Shown here piece by piece: positions 23,158-32,147 of a stretch of DNA of 34,497 nt. The notes under the pieces are model-generated. The model ran no database searches, was not told where the DNA came from, and saw only the letters and a list, made by a program, of their open reading frames with translations. This stretch comes from an uncultured Collinsella sp. GTDB lineage: Bacteria; Actinomycetota; Coriobacteriia; Coriobacteriales; Coriobacteriaceae. The translations under genes were made by a program, and so were the position numbers. The DNA is taken from positions 1-34,497 of the forward strand of contig UQMV01000020.1 in the NCBI GenBank assembly GCA_900542315.1. Reading direction: 5' to 3'. Positions within the stretch are counted from its first letter, which is position 1, and each line of letters opens with the position of its first letter.

Positions 23158-24087
23158 CTAAGCAGCGAGATCGGATGCGTCTTGGTAGGACGCCATAGGA
23201 CGGGTAGCGCCCGCGACCGTGGTCACCAGATCGCGAACGCGGGAGAACGTGGCAGTGACCGCCTCGTTGGCACGGCTGTAGTCGACATCGCGCTCGTAGA
23301 GCGAAACAAGCGCACGGCCCATGCCGTAGGTGCCCGCGGCAGCAGTGAGCGCCTTGACGGCAAACCCAATATGCGGCGTCTGTTTGACGAGCGCACGGGT
23401 GACCGCGCGGATCACAAGACCGCCGGCAAGCACGCCCGCGACCTCGTAGCCGCGCTCAGGCTTAATGCCGCGTCCAAAGACGGCAGCGAGCTCAAAGAGC
23501 ATGCCCACCTGCGCCAGCGCCATAACGGGATAATCGGCGCCTGGCAAAAACACCAGTGCACCGGTCGCCATATTGGTGAGCGCGCACGAGGTGATGATAC
23601 GATTGGCCGCCGCGATGCGCATGAAGGCAAAGTTCGCCGCAAAAGCCGTTTCCTTGTCGGTGCGATCGAGAATCCAGCGGGCAAGCGTCTCGAGCAGATA
23701 CGTCTTATCGGTTGCCGCCACCACGCCGAGCATGGGCGTGGACTCCTCGATAAACGGCGCCTCCACAGCAGACTCGGCAAGCACGCACACGGGCGCGCCG
23801 GCGATCACGAGCTCCTGCACGGCACTCTCCAAGCGGTCGGAACCACACGAGAGCACCAGCACCACATCGGTATCGGTCTTTGGAGCAATTCGCTCCTCCC
23901 CCAGACGCTCGACGCGCACAATACCCGAGGTCGTCTGCGGCACAAAGGCGTCACGCACCGTCTCGGCCAGAAAGCGCGAGGCGGACGAATCCAGATAGAC
24001 CGAGACGCGCACCGGCGTATCGGAATCCTTCTTAACGGACGCGCCCATCTTAAAAGCGCGGGTCAGCTTATCTACGGGAATTTTCAT
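23158..24087 (-). CDS. DUF697-like membrane protein of unknown function
   Basis: 309 residues. The N-terminal half (about 26-125) looks alpha/beta, with DVVLVLSCGSDRLESAV and GAPVCVLAES, but has no P-loop. The C-terminal half resembles DUF697: hydrophobic stretches near 163-205 (TNMATGALVFLPGADYPVMALAQVGMLFELAAVFG as motifs), 212-235 and 240-264 (AAGTYGMGRALV). DUF697 domains often follow GTPase domains; here the N-terminal part could be a degenerate nucleotide-binding fold, which is inference. The ATG at 24085-24087 has GGAGGGG upstream. It sits 18 bp after rodA and 10 bp before the radical SAM gene, so it belongs to the same transcript. No specific function is assigned. Confidence 0.75.
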   Translation of the reverse strand: MKIPVDKLTRAFKMGASVKKDSDTPVRVSVYLDSSASRFLAETVRDAFVPQTTSGIVRVERLGEERIAPKTDTDVVLVLSCGSDRLESAVQELVIAGAPVCVLAESAVEAPFIEESTPMLGVVAATDKTYLLETLARWILDRTDKETAFAANFAFMRIAAANRIITSCALTNMATGALVFLPGADYPVMALAQVGMLFELAAVFGRGIKPERGYEVAGVLAGGLVIRAVTRALVKQTPHIGFAVKALTAAAGTYGMGRALVSLYERDVDYSRANEAVTATFSRVRDLVTTVAGATRPMASYQDASDLAA

Positions 24088-24105
24088 AGCAAACCCCTCC
24101 AGCGG

Positions 24106-25332
24106 TTACGCGGCGCCCGAACGATGCCGCCATATGGATTGTACGATACCCACCGTCAGCAGCTGAATCATCATCGAAGACGAACCGAAGCTAATAAACG
24201 GTAGCGGAATACCGGTAATCGGCATCATGCCGATGCACATGCCGATGTTTTCGAAGGTCTGGAACGCCCACATGCCAACGATGCCCACACACGAAAGACG
24301 CAAAAACAGCGACTCACACTTAAAGGCGACGCGAATCGTCGAGAAGATGAGCAGTACGTACAAGCACAGCAGCAAAAAGGAGCCGCAAAAGCCAAAGGTC
24401 TCGGACAGAAAGGCGAAGACGAAGTCGGTGTGGAACTCAGGCAGAAAGCCGCCGGCCGACTGCGTCGCATGGCCCAAACCCTTACCAAAGAAGCCGCCCG
24501 AGCCAACGGCGATAAGCGACTGCTGCAGGTTGTAGGCATCGTCCGAATCGGCATTATCGGGGTCGATAAAGACCGTCAGACGGTTCATCTGATACTGCTT
24601 GATGAGCACATCGTGGCCGAGCAACGAATCAAAAACCGAATCGAGCGCCAGGACGAGGGCCACCAGGCCCACGAGCAGGGCCAGGGTCGACAGCACCCAT
24701 TCGCGGCGTGCACCGCTCATACAGATGACGATGGCGCCCGAAACCAGCACGACCAGGCCCGAGCCCAGGTCGCCCATGGCAACGACGGCCAAAAACGGAA
24801 TGGACAGCATGCCGCAGAGCTTGACGTAGTCGCGAACGGTATCGATGCGGCCGTTATACTGCGAGCCAAGCGTGGCAATAAAGAAGATGGTGATGAGCTT
24901 GGCAAGCTCAACCGGCTGGAATGTCAAACCGATACCGGGAATCTTGATCCAGCCCGTCATGCCCAGACCGCCCGTATAGGACAGGCCCGGAATCTTGGGC
25001 GAGAAGATCACGATCAGGTCGATGACGAGCAACGCCGTCGAGAAATTGGAAATACCGCGCAAGTCGGTACGCCAGACCAACACCGCCAGCACCGCCCCGA
25101 TGCCGATTCCCAGCAGATGGCGTGAGAACGAGGCATCGGCCTTAAACTGCGAAGCCGACCAGATGATGATGGCACCGTAGGCGACGAGCGCCACAGTGGC
25201 CACGAGCACACCGATATGCACCTTTTGGCGAAACGTGCCGCGCGAGGCCGAAAGTTGCTTGTTGACACGGTCCAGGCTGGTGCGAGAACCGGTCTTGGTT
25301 GAACGGAACAGATCCGCCGGAGAAAAATCCAT
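24106..25332 (-). CDS. rodA: SEDS peptidoglycan glycosyltransferase RodA
   Basis: Polymerises lipid II during cell elongation together with the class B PBP encoded just upstream. 408 residues with about ten membrane helices after a cytosolic N-terminus of about 38 residues. SEDS signatures: FQPVELAKL, GDLGSGLV, IAVGSGGFFGKGLGHATQ, FLPEFHTDFVFAFLSETFG (with the essential Asp, D303) and the C-terminal GIPLPFISFGSSSM. It is called RodA rather than FtsW because of its place behind mreBCD and PBP2. The ATG at 25330-25332 has AGGAGG upstream, 9 bp after the PBP2 stop. Confidence 0.95.
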   Translation of the reverse strand: MDFSPADLFRSTKTGSRTSLDRVNKQLSASRGTFRQKVHIGVLVATVALVAYGAIIIWSASQFKADASFSRHLLGIGIGAVLAVLVWRTDLRGISNFSTALLVIDLIVIFSPKIPGLSYTGGLGMTGWIKIPGIGLTFQPVELAKLITIFFIATLGSQYNGRIDTVRDYVKLCGMLSIPFLAVVAMGDLGSGLVVLVSGAIVICMSGARREWVLSTLALLVGLVALVLALDSVFDSLLGHDVLIKQYQMNRLTVFIDPDNADSDDAYNLQQSLIAVGSGGFFGKGLGHATQSAGGFLPEFHTDFVFAFLSETFGFCGSFLLLCLYVLLIFSTIRVAFKCESLFLRLSCVGIVGMWAFQTFENIGMCIGMMPITGIPLPFISFGSSSMMIQLLTVGIVQSIWRHRSGAA

Positions 25333-25341
25333 CGCAACCTC

Positions 25342-27411
25342 CTATCGAACCGAAGAATCGCCCGAGGCCGAAGAGGTATCGGGCTCGTCATAAATCACGC
25401 CAAGCACGTCGCGCACGACATGCATCGCGGTATCCGAGCCACCGCCGCCCTGTTCCAGGACAGTAGCGATGACATACTTGGGATCATCGGCCGGTGCATA
25501 GGCGCAGAACCACGCGTATTCGTCCTCGCCGCTTTTCTCGCCCGTGCCCGACTTGCCGTATACCTGCGGCGTCAGGGTACCAAAGTGAGCCGCCAGGGAC
25601 GTCGATGCCGTGTAAATCACGTCGTGCATGCCGTTGCGAACGAGAGCCAAATCCGAATCGCTGTTGATCTTGGCCTCCAGACGCTTCTTCTTGCCCTTGC
25701 CATTGTACTTATAGGCATCGCCGTCGCCATCGCGCGACACGGCAGACAAAAACACGTGAGGCACGTACTGTTTGCCGCCGTTGGCAAGACCCATATAGGC
25801 GCACGCCATCTGCAGGGGCGTCACCAGGATGTCGCCCTGGCCGATAGCAATGTTGGTCATATCGCCGGCATTCCACTTGCGGTCCTCGGCAGAGGCGTCG
25901 GTGAAGTACGACTCTTTCCACTCGGCATCGGGAATACGACCCGCGCCCTCACTCGGCAGATCGATACCGCAGGTTTTGCCAAGACCCCAGCGACGAAAGA
26001 CCTCCTGCAGGCCCTCGGGATGTTGCTCGTCATAAAAGAATGCCTTACCCATGTCGTAGAAGACGGGGTCGCACGAGTTGGCGATTCCCGACTGCAGCGT
26101 CATGGTGCCGTGGCCGGAATGCAGCCAGCAGTACTTGCCCCACGACTTGCCCAGACCCGTCCAATAGCCCGTGCAGTTGGTCGTCTGCCCCGACGTGTAG
26201 GTTCCAAACTCAAGACCGGCCAGTGCCGAGAGCGGCTTGATGGTCGAAGCCGACATGTACTGTCCGCTGATGGCGCGGTTGAGCAGCGGGTGCGAACCCT
26301 TGTCATCATTGAGCTCGGTCCACACGTCATTTGAGACGCCGCCGATAAAGACGGACGGATCGAACTTGGGCTGGCTCGCCATGCCCAGGATCTCGCCATT
26401 GTTGGGATCGAGACACACCACAGCGCCGTTGCCGGCATTGCTGTAGCCAGTGGTCTTGGCAAGCTCGATAGCGCTCGCCAGCGCCGTCTCACAGGCCTGT
26501 TGGATCTTAAGGTCGAGCGTGAGCTTAATGTCGGAGCCGGCCTTCGCGGGCACAGCGCCGGCCTGACCGGTCACATTGCCCGAAGCATCGACCTTGACGG
26601 TCTGCTCGCCACGAATACCCTGCAGCAGGTTTTCGTAGTAGCTCTCAACGCCCGCCTGGCCCACGATATCGCCCGACTGGTACGTAATCTTGCCAGCAGA
26701 GGCATCATCATCGCCAGAGGTTTTCTTATTCTGGGCCTCGAGCTGCTCGGAGGTAATGGTGCCGGTATAGCCCAAGATATGGCATGCCGTCTCGCCATAT
26801 GGATACTGGCGCTCGGTACGCTCGGCAATCTTGACGCCCGGGAACTCGCCGGCGTGCTCCTGAATATAGGCAACCGTGGAGCGACGGACGTCCGTCGCGA
26901 TGGTATGCAGGCTCTGAGCGCCCTCTGTATTGTCCTGAATATTGCGAAGGACCGCCACGTAAGGCATTCCAAGCACGTTGGCAAGATGGCGAACCAGAAC
27001 CTCATCCTCGACAAGGTCGCGGTAGGCCACGACAGCAAGTGAGGGACGGTTCTGAACAAGCGCCACGCCATTGCGGTCGAGGATGCGGCCGCGCACAGCA
27101 GGAGTGGTAACGGTGCGAGTCTGATTACTATTGGCCTGCTTCTCGTAATAGTCCGACGAGACCATCTGCATGCCCCACAGCTTGACGGCAAGCGCCGCAA
27201 ACATCGCGCCCACACCCGTGGTGAGGATGGAAAAGCGGCCCTTAAAGGCGGTCGCCGCGGTATTGCCCTCGCCCTCGGTGGCGCGCGGGGCCGTTCCATG
27301 CTGCGTATCGTAGGTAAAACGGGAATCGCCACGACGCATGATGACCAGCGCGACCACGATGGCCACAACCAGCACGATACCGGCGATAATAACCGTCAAC
27401 TGGGAAGACAT
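25342..27411 (-). CDS. mrdA: Penicillin-binding protein 2 (class B transpeptidase)
   Basis: Crosslinks peptidoglycan for elongation; partner of RodA. 689 residues. A PBP dimerisation region starts near 97 (TRTVTTPAVRGRILDRNGVALVQNRPS). The transpeptidase domain carries S389-T-I-K392 (SxxK), S446-C-D448 (the SxD variant typical of PBP2) and K620-S-G. All catalytic motifs are intact. Oddly, two hydrophobic segments occur at the N-terminus: residues 5-25 and about 61-83. Most class B PBPs have one. About 35 polar residues separate them. The ATG at 27409-27411 has GGGGAGG upstream. It lies in mreB-mreC-mreD-mrdA-rodA. The C-terminus is Ser/Asp-rich. Confidence 0.95.
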   Translation of the reverse strand: MSSQLTVIIAGIVLVVAIVVALVIMRRGDSRFTYDTQHGTAPRATEGEGNTAATAFKGRFSILTTGVGAMFAALAVKLWGMQMVSSDYYEKQANSNQTRTVTTPAVRGRILDRNGVALVQNRPSLAVVAYRDLVEDEVLVRHLANVLGMPYVAVLRNIQDNTEGAQSLHTIATDVRRSTVAYIQEHAGEFPGVKIAERTERQYPYGETACHILGYTGTITSEQLEAQNKKTSGDDDASAGKITYQSGDIVGQAGVESYYENLLQGIRGEQTVKVDASGNVTGQAGAVPAKAGSDIKLTLDLKIQQACETALASAIELAKTTGYSNAGNGAVVCLDPNNGEILGMASQPKFDPSVFIGGVSNDVWTELNDDKGSHPLLNRAISGQYMSASTIKPLSALAGLEFGTYTSGQTTNCTGYWTGLGKSWGKYCWLHSGHGTMTLQSGIANSCDPVFYDMGKAFFYDEQHPEGLQEVFRRWGLGKTCGIDLPSEGAGRIPDAEWKESYFTDASAEDRKWNAGDMTNIAIGQGDILVTPLQMACAYMGLANGGKQYVPHVFLSAVSRDGDGDAYKYNGKGKKKRLEAKINSDSDLALVRNGMHDVIYTASTSLAAHFGTLTPQVYGKSGTGEKSGEDEYAWFCAYAPADDPKYVIATVLEQGGGGSDTAMHVVRDVLGVIYDEPDTSSASGDSSVR

Positions 27412-27424
27412 CTACGGGCCTCCC

Positions 27425-27997
27425 CTATTTGAGCTTGCGGGTCTTGGGCTTAAAGCGCATACCCGTCTGGCGTCCGCCACGTGCGGAGAATCCATAGCCG
27501 GACTGCGGCACGACGCCGGACATCAAAAACGGAATGGCAACCAGACCCGTCAGGATCGAGGACGGCAGCGCATGGCCGAAGATCGCCACGACAAAGCTCG
27601 TCTCCAAACCCATAAACAGCAAGATGATGCTGTAGATCACATTAATGACGAGCGCGAAGGCGCCCACAGTGATGCCGCGCGCACTCGGGGTACCGCCCGT
27701 CTGACCGACAGCGCTGTGCACCAGGGCAAAAGAACCCACGGTCAGCAGGAGCGACATAACGCCCACCGGAACGGCAGCGGACAGGTCATAAAACAAGCCG
27801 CTGCAAAAACCGCACACGACGGCACGGGTCGGGTCGCCCGAGAACACGCTTAGGCACACCAGGATAATCATGAAGTTGACGCGACCGCCCGCAATGGAGA
27901 TCTGCGGTGCCAGGCCTGCCTGCAGCAGCACGCACACGATGGCGGCGATCACAAACGTGCGGGAGCTCATCCCCTGCTCGTGTAGATCCATGGACAT
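27425..27997 (-). CDS. mreD: Rod-shape protein MreD
   Basis: 190 residues, an integral membrane protein with about five helices. MreD family features are VLLQAGLAPQISIAGGRVNFMIILV and GFCSGLFYDLSAAVPVGVMSL, read as motifs. It links MreC to the elongation complex. The basic C-terminal tail (GMRFKPKTRKLK) should be cytosolic. Two close ATG codons (27997 and 27991) follow AGGGGG; the second has better spacing, so the start may be two codons shorter. It is 5 bp after mreC. Confidence 0.92.
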   Translation of the reverse strand: MSMDLHEQGMSSRTFVIAAIVCVLLQAGLAPQISIAGGRVNFMIILVCLSVFSGDPTRAVVCGFCSGLFYDLSAAVPVGVMSLLLTVGSFALVHSAVGQTGGTPSARGITVGAFALVINVIYSIILLFMGLETSFVVAIFGHALPSSILTGLVAIPFLMSGVVPQSGYGFSARGGRQTGMRFKPKTRKLK

Positions 27998-28002
27998 GCC
28001 CC

Positions 28003-29001
28003 CTATTCGCTCGAGCCGGAATCGGTCGTCTCGGACGTGTCGGAACTGTCATCCGAGCTCTCGTCCTTCGTCTTGGTCGCAGCATCGCGCGACGTTCCCT
28101 GCGGCGTGCTGTTGGCCGTGCTCACGTCCTCATCCGAGGCCGACTGTTCGTCGGTCAGCGAGGTGATGACCAGCACTTCCTCGTTGTTCTCGGCCGTCGT
28201 CTGAGCGCGCACCACAATGGTGTAGTACACGTCGTTTGCCGATTTCTCAACCGACGAGACGGTGCCGAGCGGAAGGCCCTTGGGGAACACGCCGCCGATG
28301 CCCGAGGTCACGATGATATCGCCAACCTTAACATCGGAGTCGACGCTCACGTACTCAAGACGCAGCGTGCCGTCAGCCTGACCCTGCAGCATGCCCTGGG
28401 CGCGCGTGTCCTGTACCATGGCGGACACACCAGAGTTCTCGTCGCCAATCAGGCGCACGGTGGACGTCTTGGCCGAGACTTCGATGATCTGGCCGATAAC
28501 ACCGGCAGAACTCGTCACGGGCATGTTGATGGTAAGGCCGTCGGCAGAGCCCTTGTCGATGGTAACGGTCGAGGTCCAGGCATCGCCGGAGGCACCAACG
28601 ATACGAGCAGCGGTCGATTTGAGGTTATAGGTCGACTGCAGGCCGACCAGCCCCTCCAGACGCTCGGCGGTCTTTTGAGCCTCGGAGAGCTCAGCAACCT
28701 TAGAGGTCAGTTCCTCGTTTTGCTTCTTAAGCTCGTCAAGCGTGTCCTGCGACGCCGTAAGGTTAGAAAACACGTTGCCGATCGCATTGAAGGGAGCCGC
28801 CACGGCCGAGCCCACAAAGCGCACCGGCGAGGTAATCGTCGTTACGCCCGAACGCACGGCATGAATCGGTCCTGCCTCGCCCTCGCGGATGTAAAACGTG
28901 AGCAGCAACACCGAAATCAGGCTGAAAACAATCAACGGGCGCATACCCGTTGATTGTCGCTTGGTATTCAGATTTGTGGAGAAACCCGAAGATCGTGCCA
29001 A
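28003..29001 (-). CDS. mreC: Rod-shape protein MreC
   Basis: 332 residues. One membrane helix (about 21-38, RPLIVFSLISVLLLTFYI), a coiled coil (about 86-118) and the MreC beta domain (about 125-280) with TAARIVGASGDAWTSTVTIDKG, VSSAG-like SSAGVIGQI, VRLIGDENSGVSAMVQDTRAQG and TSGIGGVFPKGLPLGTV as motifs. The last 48 or so residues are a Ser/Thr/Asp/Glu-rich extracytoplasmic tail without visible fold. MreC activates the PBP2-RodA pair. The start is a TTG at 28999-29001 with AAGGTGG 7 nt upstream, 21 bp after mreB. Confidence 0.95.
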   Translation of the reverse strand: MARSSGFSTNLNTKRQSTGMRPLIVFSLISVLLLTFYIREGEAGPIHAVRSGVTTITSPVRFVGSAVAAPFNAIGNVFSNLTASQDTLDELKKQNEELTSKVAELSEAQKTAERLEGLVGLQSTYNLKSTAARIVGASGDAWTSTVTIDKGSADGLTINMPVTSSAGVIGQIIEVSAKTSTVRLIGDENSGVSAMVQDTRAQGMLQGQADGTLRLEYVSVDSDVKVGDIIVTSGIGGVFPKGLPLGTVSSVEKSANDVYYTIVVRAQTTAENNEEVLVITSLTDEQSASDEDVSTANSTPQGTSRDAATKTKDESSDDSSDTSETTDSGSSE

Positions 29002-29022
29002 ATGGAATCCACCTTTTGGAAA

Positions 29023-30066
29023 TTAAGCATTGGTCTGGACGAAGCCGCCATCAAACGCATTGGCCTCGAGCACGCGGGCACAGCCGTTAACGACGTTATC
29101 GAGCGCCGTGGGGCTGACGTTGACCGAAACGCCGGTCTCATCGCGCAGGCGCACGTCGAGACCGCGCAGCAGCGCGCCGCCACCGGTCAGCAAAATACCG
29201 TAGTACATAAGGTCCGAGGCAAGATCGGGAGGCGTAGCGTCGAGTGCGTCCTTGACGGCCTTGGCCATCTCGTCGAGCGGCTTGTTGAGTGCGCGACGAA
29301 TCTCCTCGCTCTCGATGCGCACGGTCTTGGGCAGACCGGTGATCACGTCGCGGCCGTTGACCTCGACGTCGAGCTCGTCCTTGAGCGGCACGGCGGAGCC
29401 GACCTTGATCTTGATGTCCTCTGCCGTACGCTCGCCGATGGCCAGGTTATAGGCATCGCGAACGTGCGTGAGGATGGCCTGATCGAACTCGTCACCGGCA
29501 ATACGGATGGACTGCGAGACGACGATGCCGCCCATGGCGATAACGGCAACCTCGGTGGTACCGCCACCGATGTCGATGACCATGGAGCCGGTGGGTTCCT
29601 CGACGGGCAGGTCGGCGCCGATAGCGGCAGCCATGGGCTCCTCGATCAGATAGGCCTGGCGGGCCCCGGCCTGGATCGTGGCCTCAAAGACGGCACGCTT
29701 CTCGACCGACGTGACACCGGAGGGAACGCAGACGACAACACGCGGACGCGGAGTCCACGGATAGCGCTTCTCAGACGCCTTGTCGATAAAGTAGCGAAGC
29801 ATAGCCTCGGTAACATCGAAGTCGGCGATGACGCCGTCCTTCAGGGGACGAACGGCCACGATGTTGCCGGGCGTACGGCCGAGCATGCGCTTTGCCTCGA
29901 TACCGACCGCTAGGATGCGCTCGTCGTTCTTGTCGATGGCGACTACAGAGGGCTCGCGAATGACGATGCCCTTGCCGCGCACGGAGACAAGCGTATTTGC
30001 GGTGCCGAGGTCGATGGCAAGATCGCCCGCATAGCTACCGAAGAACATATCCATCAAAGAAAACAA
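29023..30066 (-). CDS. mreB: Rod-shape-determining actin homologue MreB
   Basis: 347 residues, normal length. Phosphate-1 motif DLGTANT (19-25), then GRTPGNIVAVRPLKDGVIADF, VCVPSGVTSVEKRAV, EEPMAAAIGADLP, the phosphate-2 motif DIGGGTTEVAVI and the adenosine motif LLTGGGALLRGLD. The N-terminal MFSLMDMFFGSYA is amphipathic and may bind the membrane. The start is a TTG (30064-30066) with AGGAG 5 nt upstream. It opens the elongasome operon, which implies a rod-shaped cell. A TATGAT at 30112-30117 (minus strand) could be its -10, but no good -35 was seen. Confidence 0.97.
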   Translation of the reverse strand: MFSLMDMFFGSYAGDLAIDLGTANTLVSVRGKGIVIREPSVVAIDKNDERILAVGIEAKRMLGRTPGNIVAVRPLKDGVIADFDVTEAMLRYFIDKASEKRYPWTPRPRVVVCVPSGVTSVEKRAVFEATIQAGARQAYLIEEPMAAAIGADLPVEEPTGSMVIDIGGGTTEVAVIAMGGIVVSQSIRIAGDEFDQAILTHVRDAYNLAIGERTAEDIKIKVGSAVPLKDELDVEVNGRDVITGLPKTVRIESEEIRRALNKPLDEMAKAVKDALDATPPDLASDLMYYGILLTGGGALLRGLDVRLRDETGVSVNVSPTALDNVVNGCARVLEANAFDGGFVQTNA

Positions 30067-30126
30067 CGCAACTCCTGATGTGTTGGATGATTGCTGGAAA
30101 ACTACTAGCTCATCATACTAGCGCAA

Positions 30127-30159
30127 GCCCGGCACCTCACTTGCGGTGAAGCGCCGGGC
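30127..30159 (-). terminator. GC-rich hairpin between the TPR gene and mreB
   Basis: GCCCGGC (30127-30133) pairs with GCCGGGC (30153-30159), with an inner TCAC/GTGA pairing. No T-run follows on either strand, so it is at most a weak or factor-assisted terminator. Confidence 0.35.
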
Positions 30160-30181
30160 AAAGCTAAATCCCATAAGGTCA

Positions 30182-31486
30182 CTACTGGTTGTCAGCAGCC
30201 GAGAAATCCATATCGAGCGAGGAAACGGCCCAGCCGATATGGTTGTCGGAGCGCACGAATTTGACGGTGTACTCCTGCTCGCCGCCCTTGGACAGCGATG
30301 CCTTCACCTTAGCGGTCGTCTCGGTCATGGACTGATCCATGCCCTCGACGGACACGGTGGCACCCTGCGGAATCGAGGAGATGATCATCGACTTAGCGTC
30401 CTCGGACAGGCTCGATGCCAGGCAAGACTCGGCCTTTGCGGTGTCACCGTCGCCGGCAGCCTGGAACAGATCGGTAACGACAGACTCCTGAGACGGGAAG
30501 CCAAAGCCGCGCGTGTAGGCAAAGCCCAGACCGCCCGCGGCGATCAAAATGAGCAGAAGCAGCACGATGAAGACTTTGAGACCCGTGTGGCGATGGCGAC
30601 GACGGACCTTGGCCTGCTTACGATCCTGACGGTCCTGCTGGACCATCTCGGACTCGGACAGCGTAAAGAAGCCGGTGTCCGAGGGATCGGGCATAAACTG
30701 ACCGGTCGCGCCCGTAGGATCGAGCGGATCGACGGCAGGAGCGTCCATCGCGGGCGCCGGAGCCGTGGCCATAGCCGTCTGGGCAGACAGCGCGGCAAGC
30801 GAATCGTGCACGCGGGCAAGCTCATCGGCCTGCTCGGAGGTGAGCTGGTAGATGCCATCGGCAGTAGCGGCGTTAAAGGCGTCGAGTGCGTCGGAGGGAC
30901 GGCCGGCGGCAGAAAGCGCCTGACCCATGCCGGCGTTGAGCGCACGCGTGTCGTCGCGGGGGCCGGCAAAGTCGATAGCCGTGCGGTAGGTCTCCACGGC
31001 ATCCGCCGGACGGCCGAGCTTGATGAAGCAACGACCGAGCTCGCCGAGCGCGGCGGCAGGAGCCGGATTGGCGCCATCGATGGCAGCCTGACGGAAGGCA
31101 GTACCCGCGTTGGCATAGTCGCCCGACTGGAACAGCGCGTTACCCAGGCCCAGATAGGCCTTGAACGGCGTGGCATAAGAAGCGTCCTGCGTAGCAGCAG
31201 AGAACGCCTGAGCGGCCGTCGTGTAGTCGCCCACGGCGGCGAGCGCCTTGCCGCGGTTGGTGAGCAGCGCGCCGCGCTTGCCATAGGTGCCGTCGTTGAG
31301 GGCGGCGGCGTAGGCCTCGGCGGCCTCGGCATACATGCCCAGGTGCATCAAGGCGTTACCACGAAGGTGATCGGCCTCGCCCATAATCTCATCGGGAGTC
31401 TTTGCCGCCCCAAGCATCTGGGCTGCAGCGGAAAAATCACCCGCGCGGTAAGCGGCGCGGCCCTGTTGGATCAGCTGGCTATTCAA
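30182..31486 (-). CDS. TPR-repeat membrane protein
   Basis: 434 residues, no specific family recognised. Residues 1 to about 215 are TPR-like helical repeats rich in Ala (for example RGNALMHLGMYAEAAEAYAAAL, LGLGNALFQSGDYANAGTAFRQA). A Pro/Ala linker (240-275) and a basic stretch RRRHRH precede one membrane helix (304-324). The C-terminal 110 residues should lie outside the cell: a small domain resembling DUF4878/lumazine-type folds, with LFQAAGDGDTAKAESCLASSL and a terminal GWAVSSLDMDF. The topology is inferred from the positive-inside rule. The start is a TTG (31484-31486) behind AAGGGGA, 11 bp after the ppiB stop, so the two are co-transcribed. It may scaffold cell-envelope proteins next to mreB, but no function is shown. 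Confidence 0.8.
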   Translation of the reverse strand: MNSQLIQQGRAAYRAGDFSAAAQMLGAAKTPDEIMGEADHLRGNALMHLGMYAEAAEAYAAALNDGTYGKRGALLTNRGKALAAVGDYTTAAQAFSAATQDASYATPFKAYLGLGNALFQSGDYANAGTAFRQAAIDGANPAPAAALGELGRCFIKLGRPADAVETYRTAIDFAGPRDDTRALNAGMGQALSAAGRPSDALDAFNAATADGIYQLTSEQADELARVHDSLAALSAQTAMATAPAPAMDAPAVDPLDPTGATGQFMPDPSDTGFFTLSESEMVQQDRQDRKQAKVRRRHRHTGLKVFIVLLLLILIAAGGLGFAYTRGFGFPSQESVVTDLFQAAGDGDTAKAESCLASSLSEDAKSMIISSIPQGATVSVEGMDQSMTETTAKVKASLSKGGEQEYTVKFVRSDNHIGWAVSSLDMDFSAADNQ

Positions 31487-31497
31487 GGAAATCCCCT

Positions 31498-32040
31498 TTA
31501 CTCGTGAACGATCTCGACATGGACGATCTCGTCGCCGGCACGCAGCTGCGAAATCACATCGAGACCCTCGACCGTGGTACCAAAGACGGTGTAACCGGAA
31601 TCAAGGTTATGCTGGGCGCCCAGGCAGAAGTAGAACTGCGAACCCGCGGAATCGGGGTCCATGGAGCGTGCCATGGCAAGGGCGCCATCGACATGGCTGT
31701 TGCGCGGATTGGTGGCAAACTCGCCCTTGATGCAGTAGCCGGGGCCACCGGTACCGGGCATGCCGTCGGGGCCCTCAAGACCGGCAGCGACGTCGGCGCC
31801 GGACATATCGCGGGTATTGGGGTCGCCGCCCTGAATGACGAAGCCGGGAACATAGCGATGGAACTTAAGGCCATCGTAGAAACCCATCGTGGAAAGCTCG
31901 CAGAAGTTCGCGACATGAATGGGAGCGCCCTCGCCGTCAAACTTGACCTTGATGGTACCCTTCGACGTCTCGATTACGGCGCACTCGTCGCCGGCAAGCT
32001 GATACTCGGGCGTGTAGAGCTCTTTCTTAAAACCAAACAT
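31498..32040 (-). CDS. ppiB: Cyclophilin-type peptidyl-prolyl isomerase
   Basis: 180 residues. Catalyses cis-trans isomerisation of proline bonds. Cyclophilin motifs: ANFCELSTMGFYDGLKFHRYVPGFVIQGGDP, seen as FYDGLKFHR and VIQGGDP, then GALAMARSMDPDSAGSQFYFCLG and YTVFGTTVEGLDVI. The catalytic Arg (FHR) is present. No signal peptide, so cytosolic. The ATG at 32038-32040 has AGGAAGGA upstream. Promoter at 32080-32109. Downstream is the TPR membrane protein. Confidence 0.95.
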   Translation of the reverse strand: MFGFKKELYTPEYQLAGDECAVIETSKGTIKVKFDGEGAPIHVANFCELSTMGFYDGLKFHRYVPGFVIQGGDPNTRDMSGADVAAGLEGPDGMPGTGGPGYCIKGEFATNPRNSHVDGALAMARSMDPDSAGSQFYFCLGAQHNLDSGYTVFGTTVEGLDVISQLRAGDEIVHVEIVHE

Positions 32041-32079
32041 GTGGTTCCTTCCTCGTGCGTTTAAAGCATATTTGTACGA

Positions 32080-32109
32080 ATTGTAGCAATAAGCACAGGC
32101 TTACATCAA
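32080..32109 (-). promoter_or_regulatory. Promoter for ppiB and the TPR gene
   Basis: TTGATG (32104-32109) and TACAAT (32080-32085) on the minus strand have an 18-bp spacer. The expected leader is about 35 nt. Confidence 0.7.
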
Positions 32110-32147
32110 TTGCGCACGTAGGTTATGCCGACTATGGCGAACTAATT

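Noticed and set aside
30127..30159. Another member of the REP-like palindrome family
   Set aside because: The hairpin lacks the GGACGGGG core, the T-run and the nested arms, so it is kept only as a weak terminator candidate.
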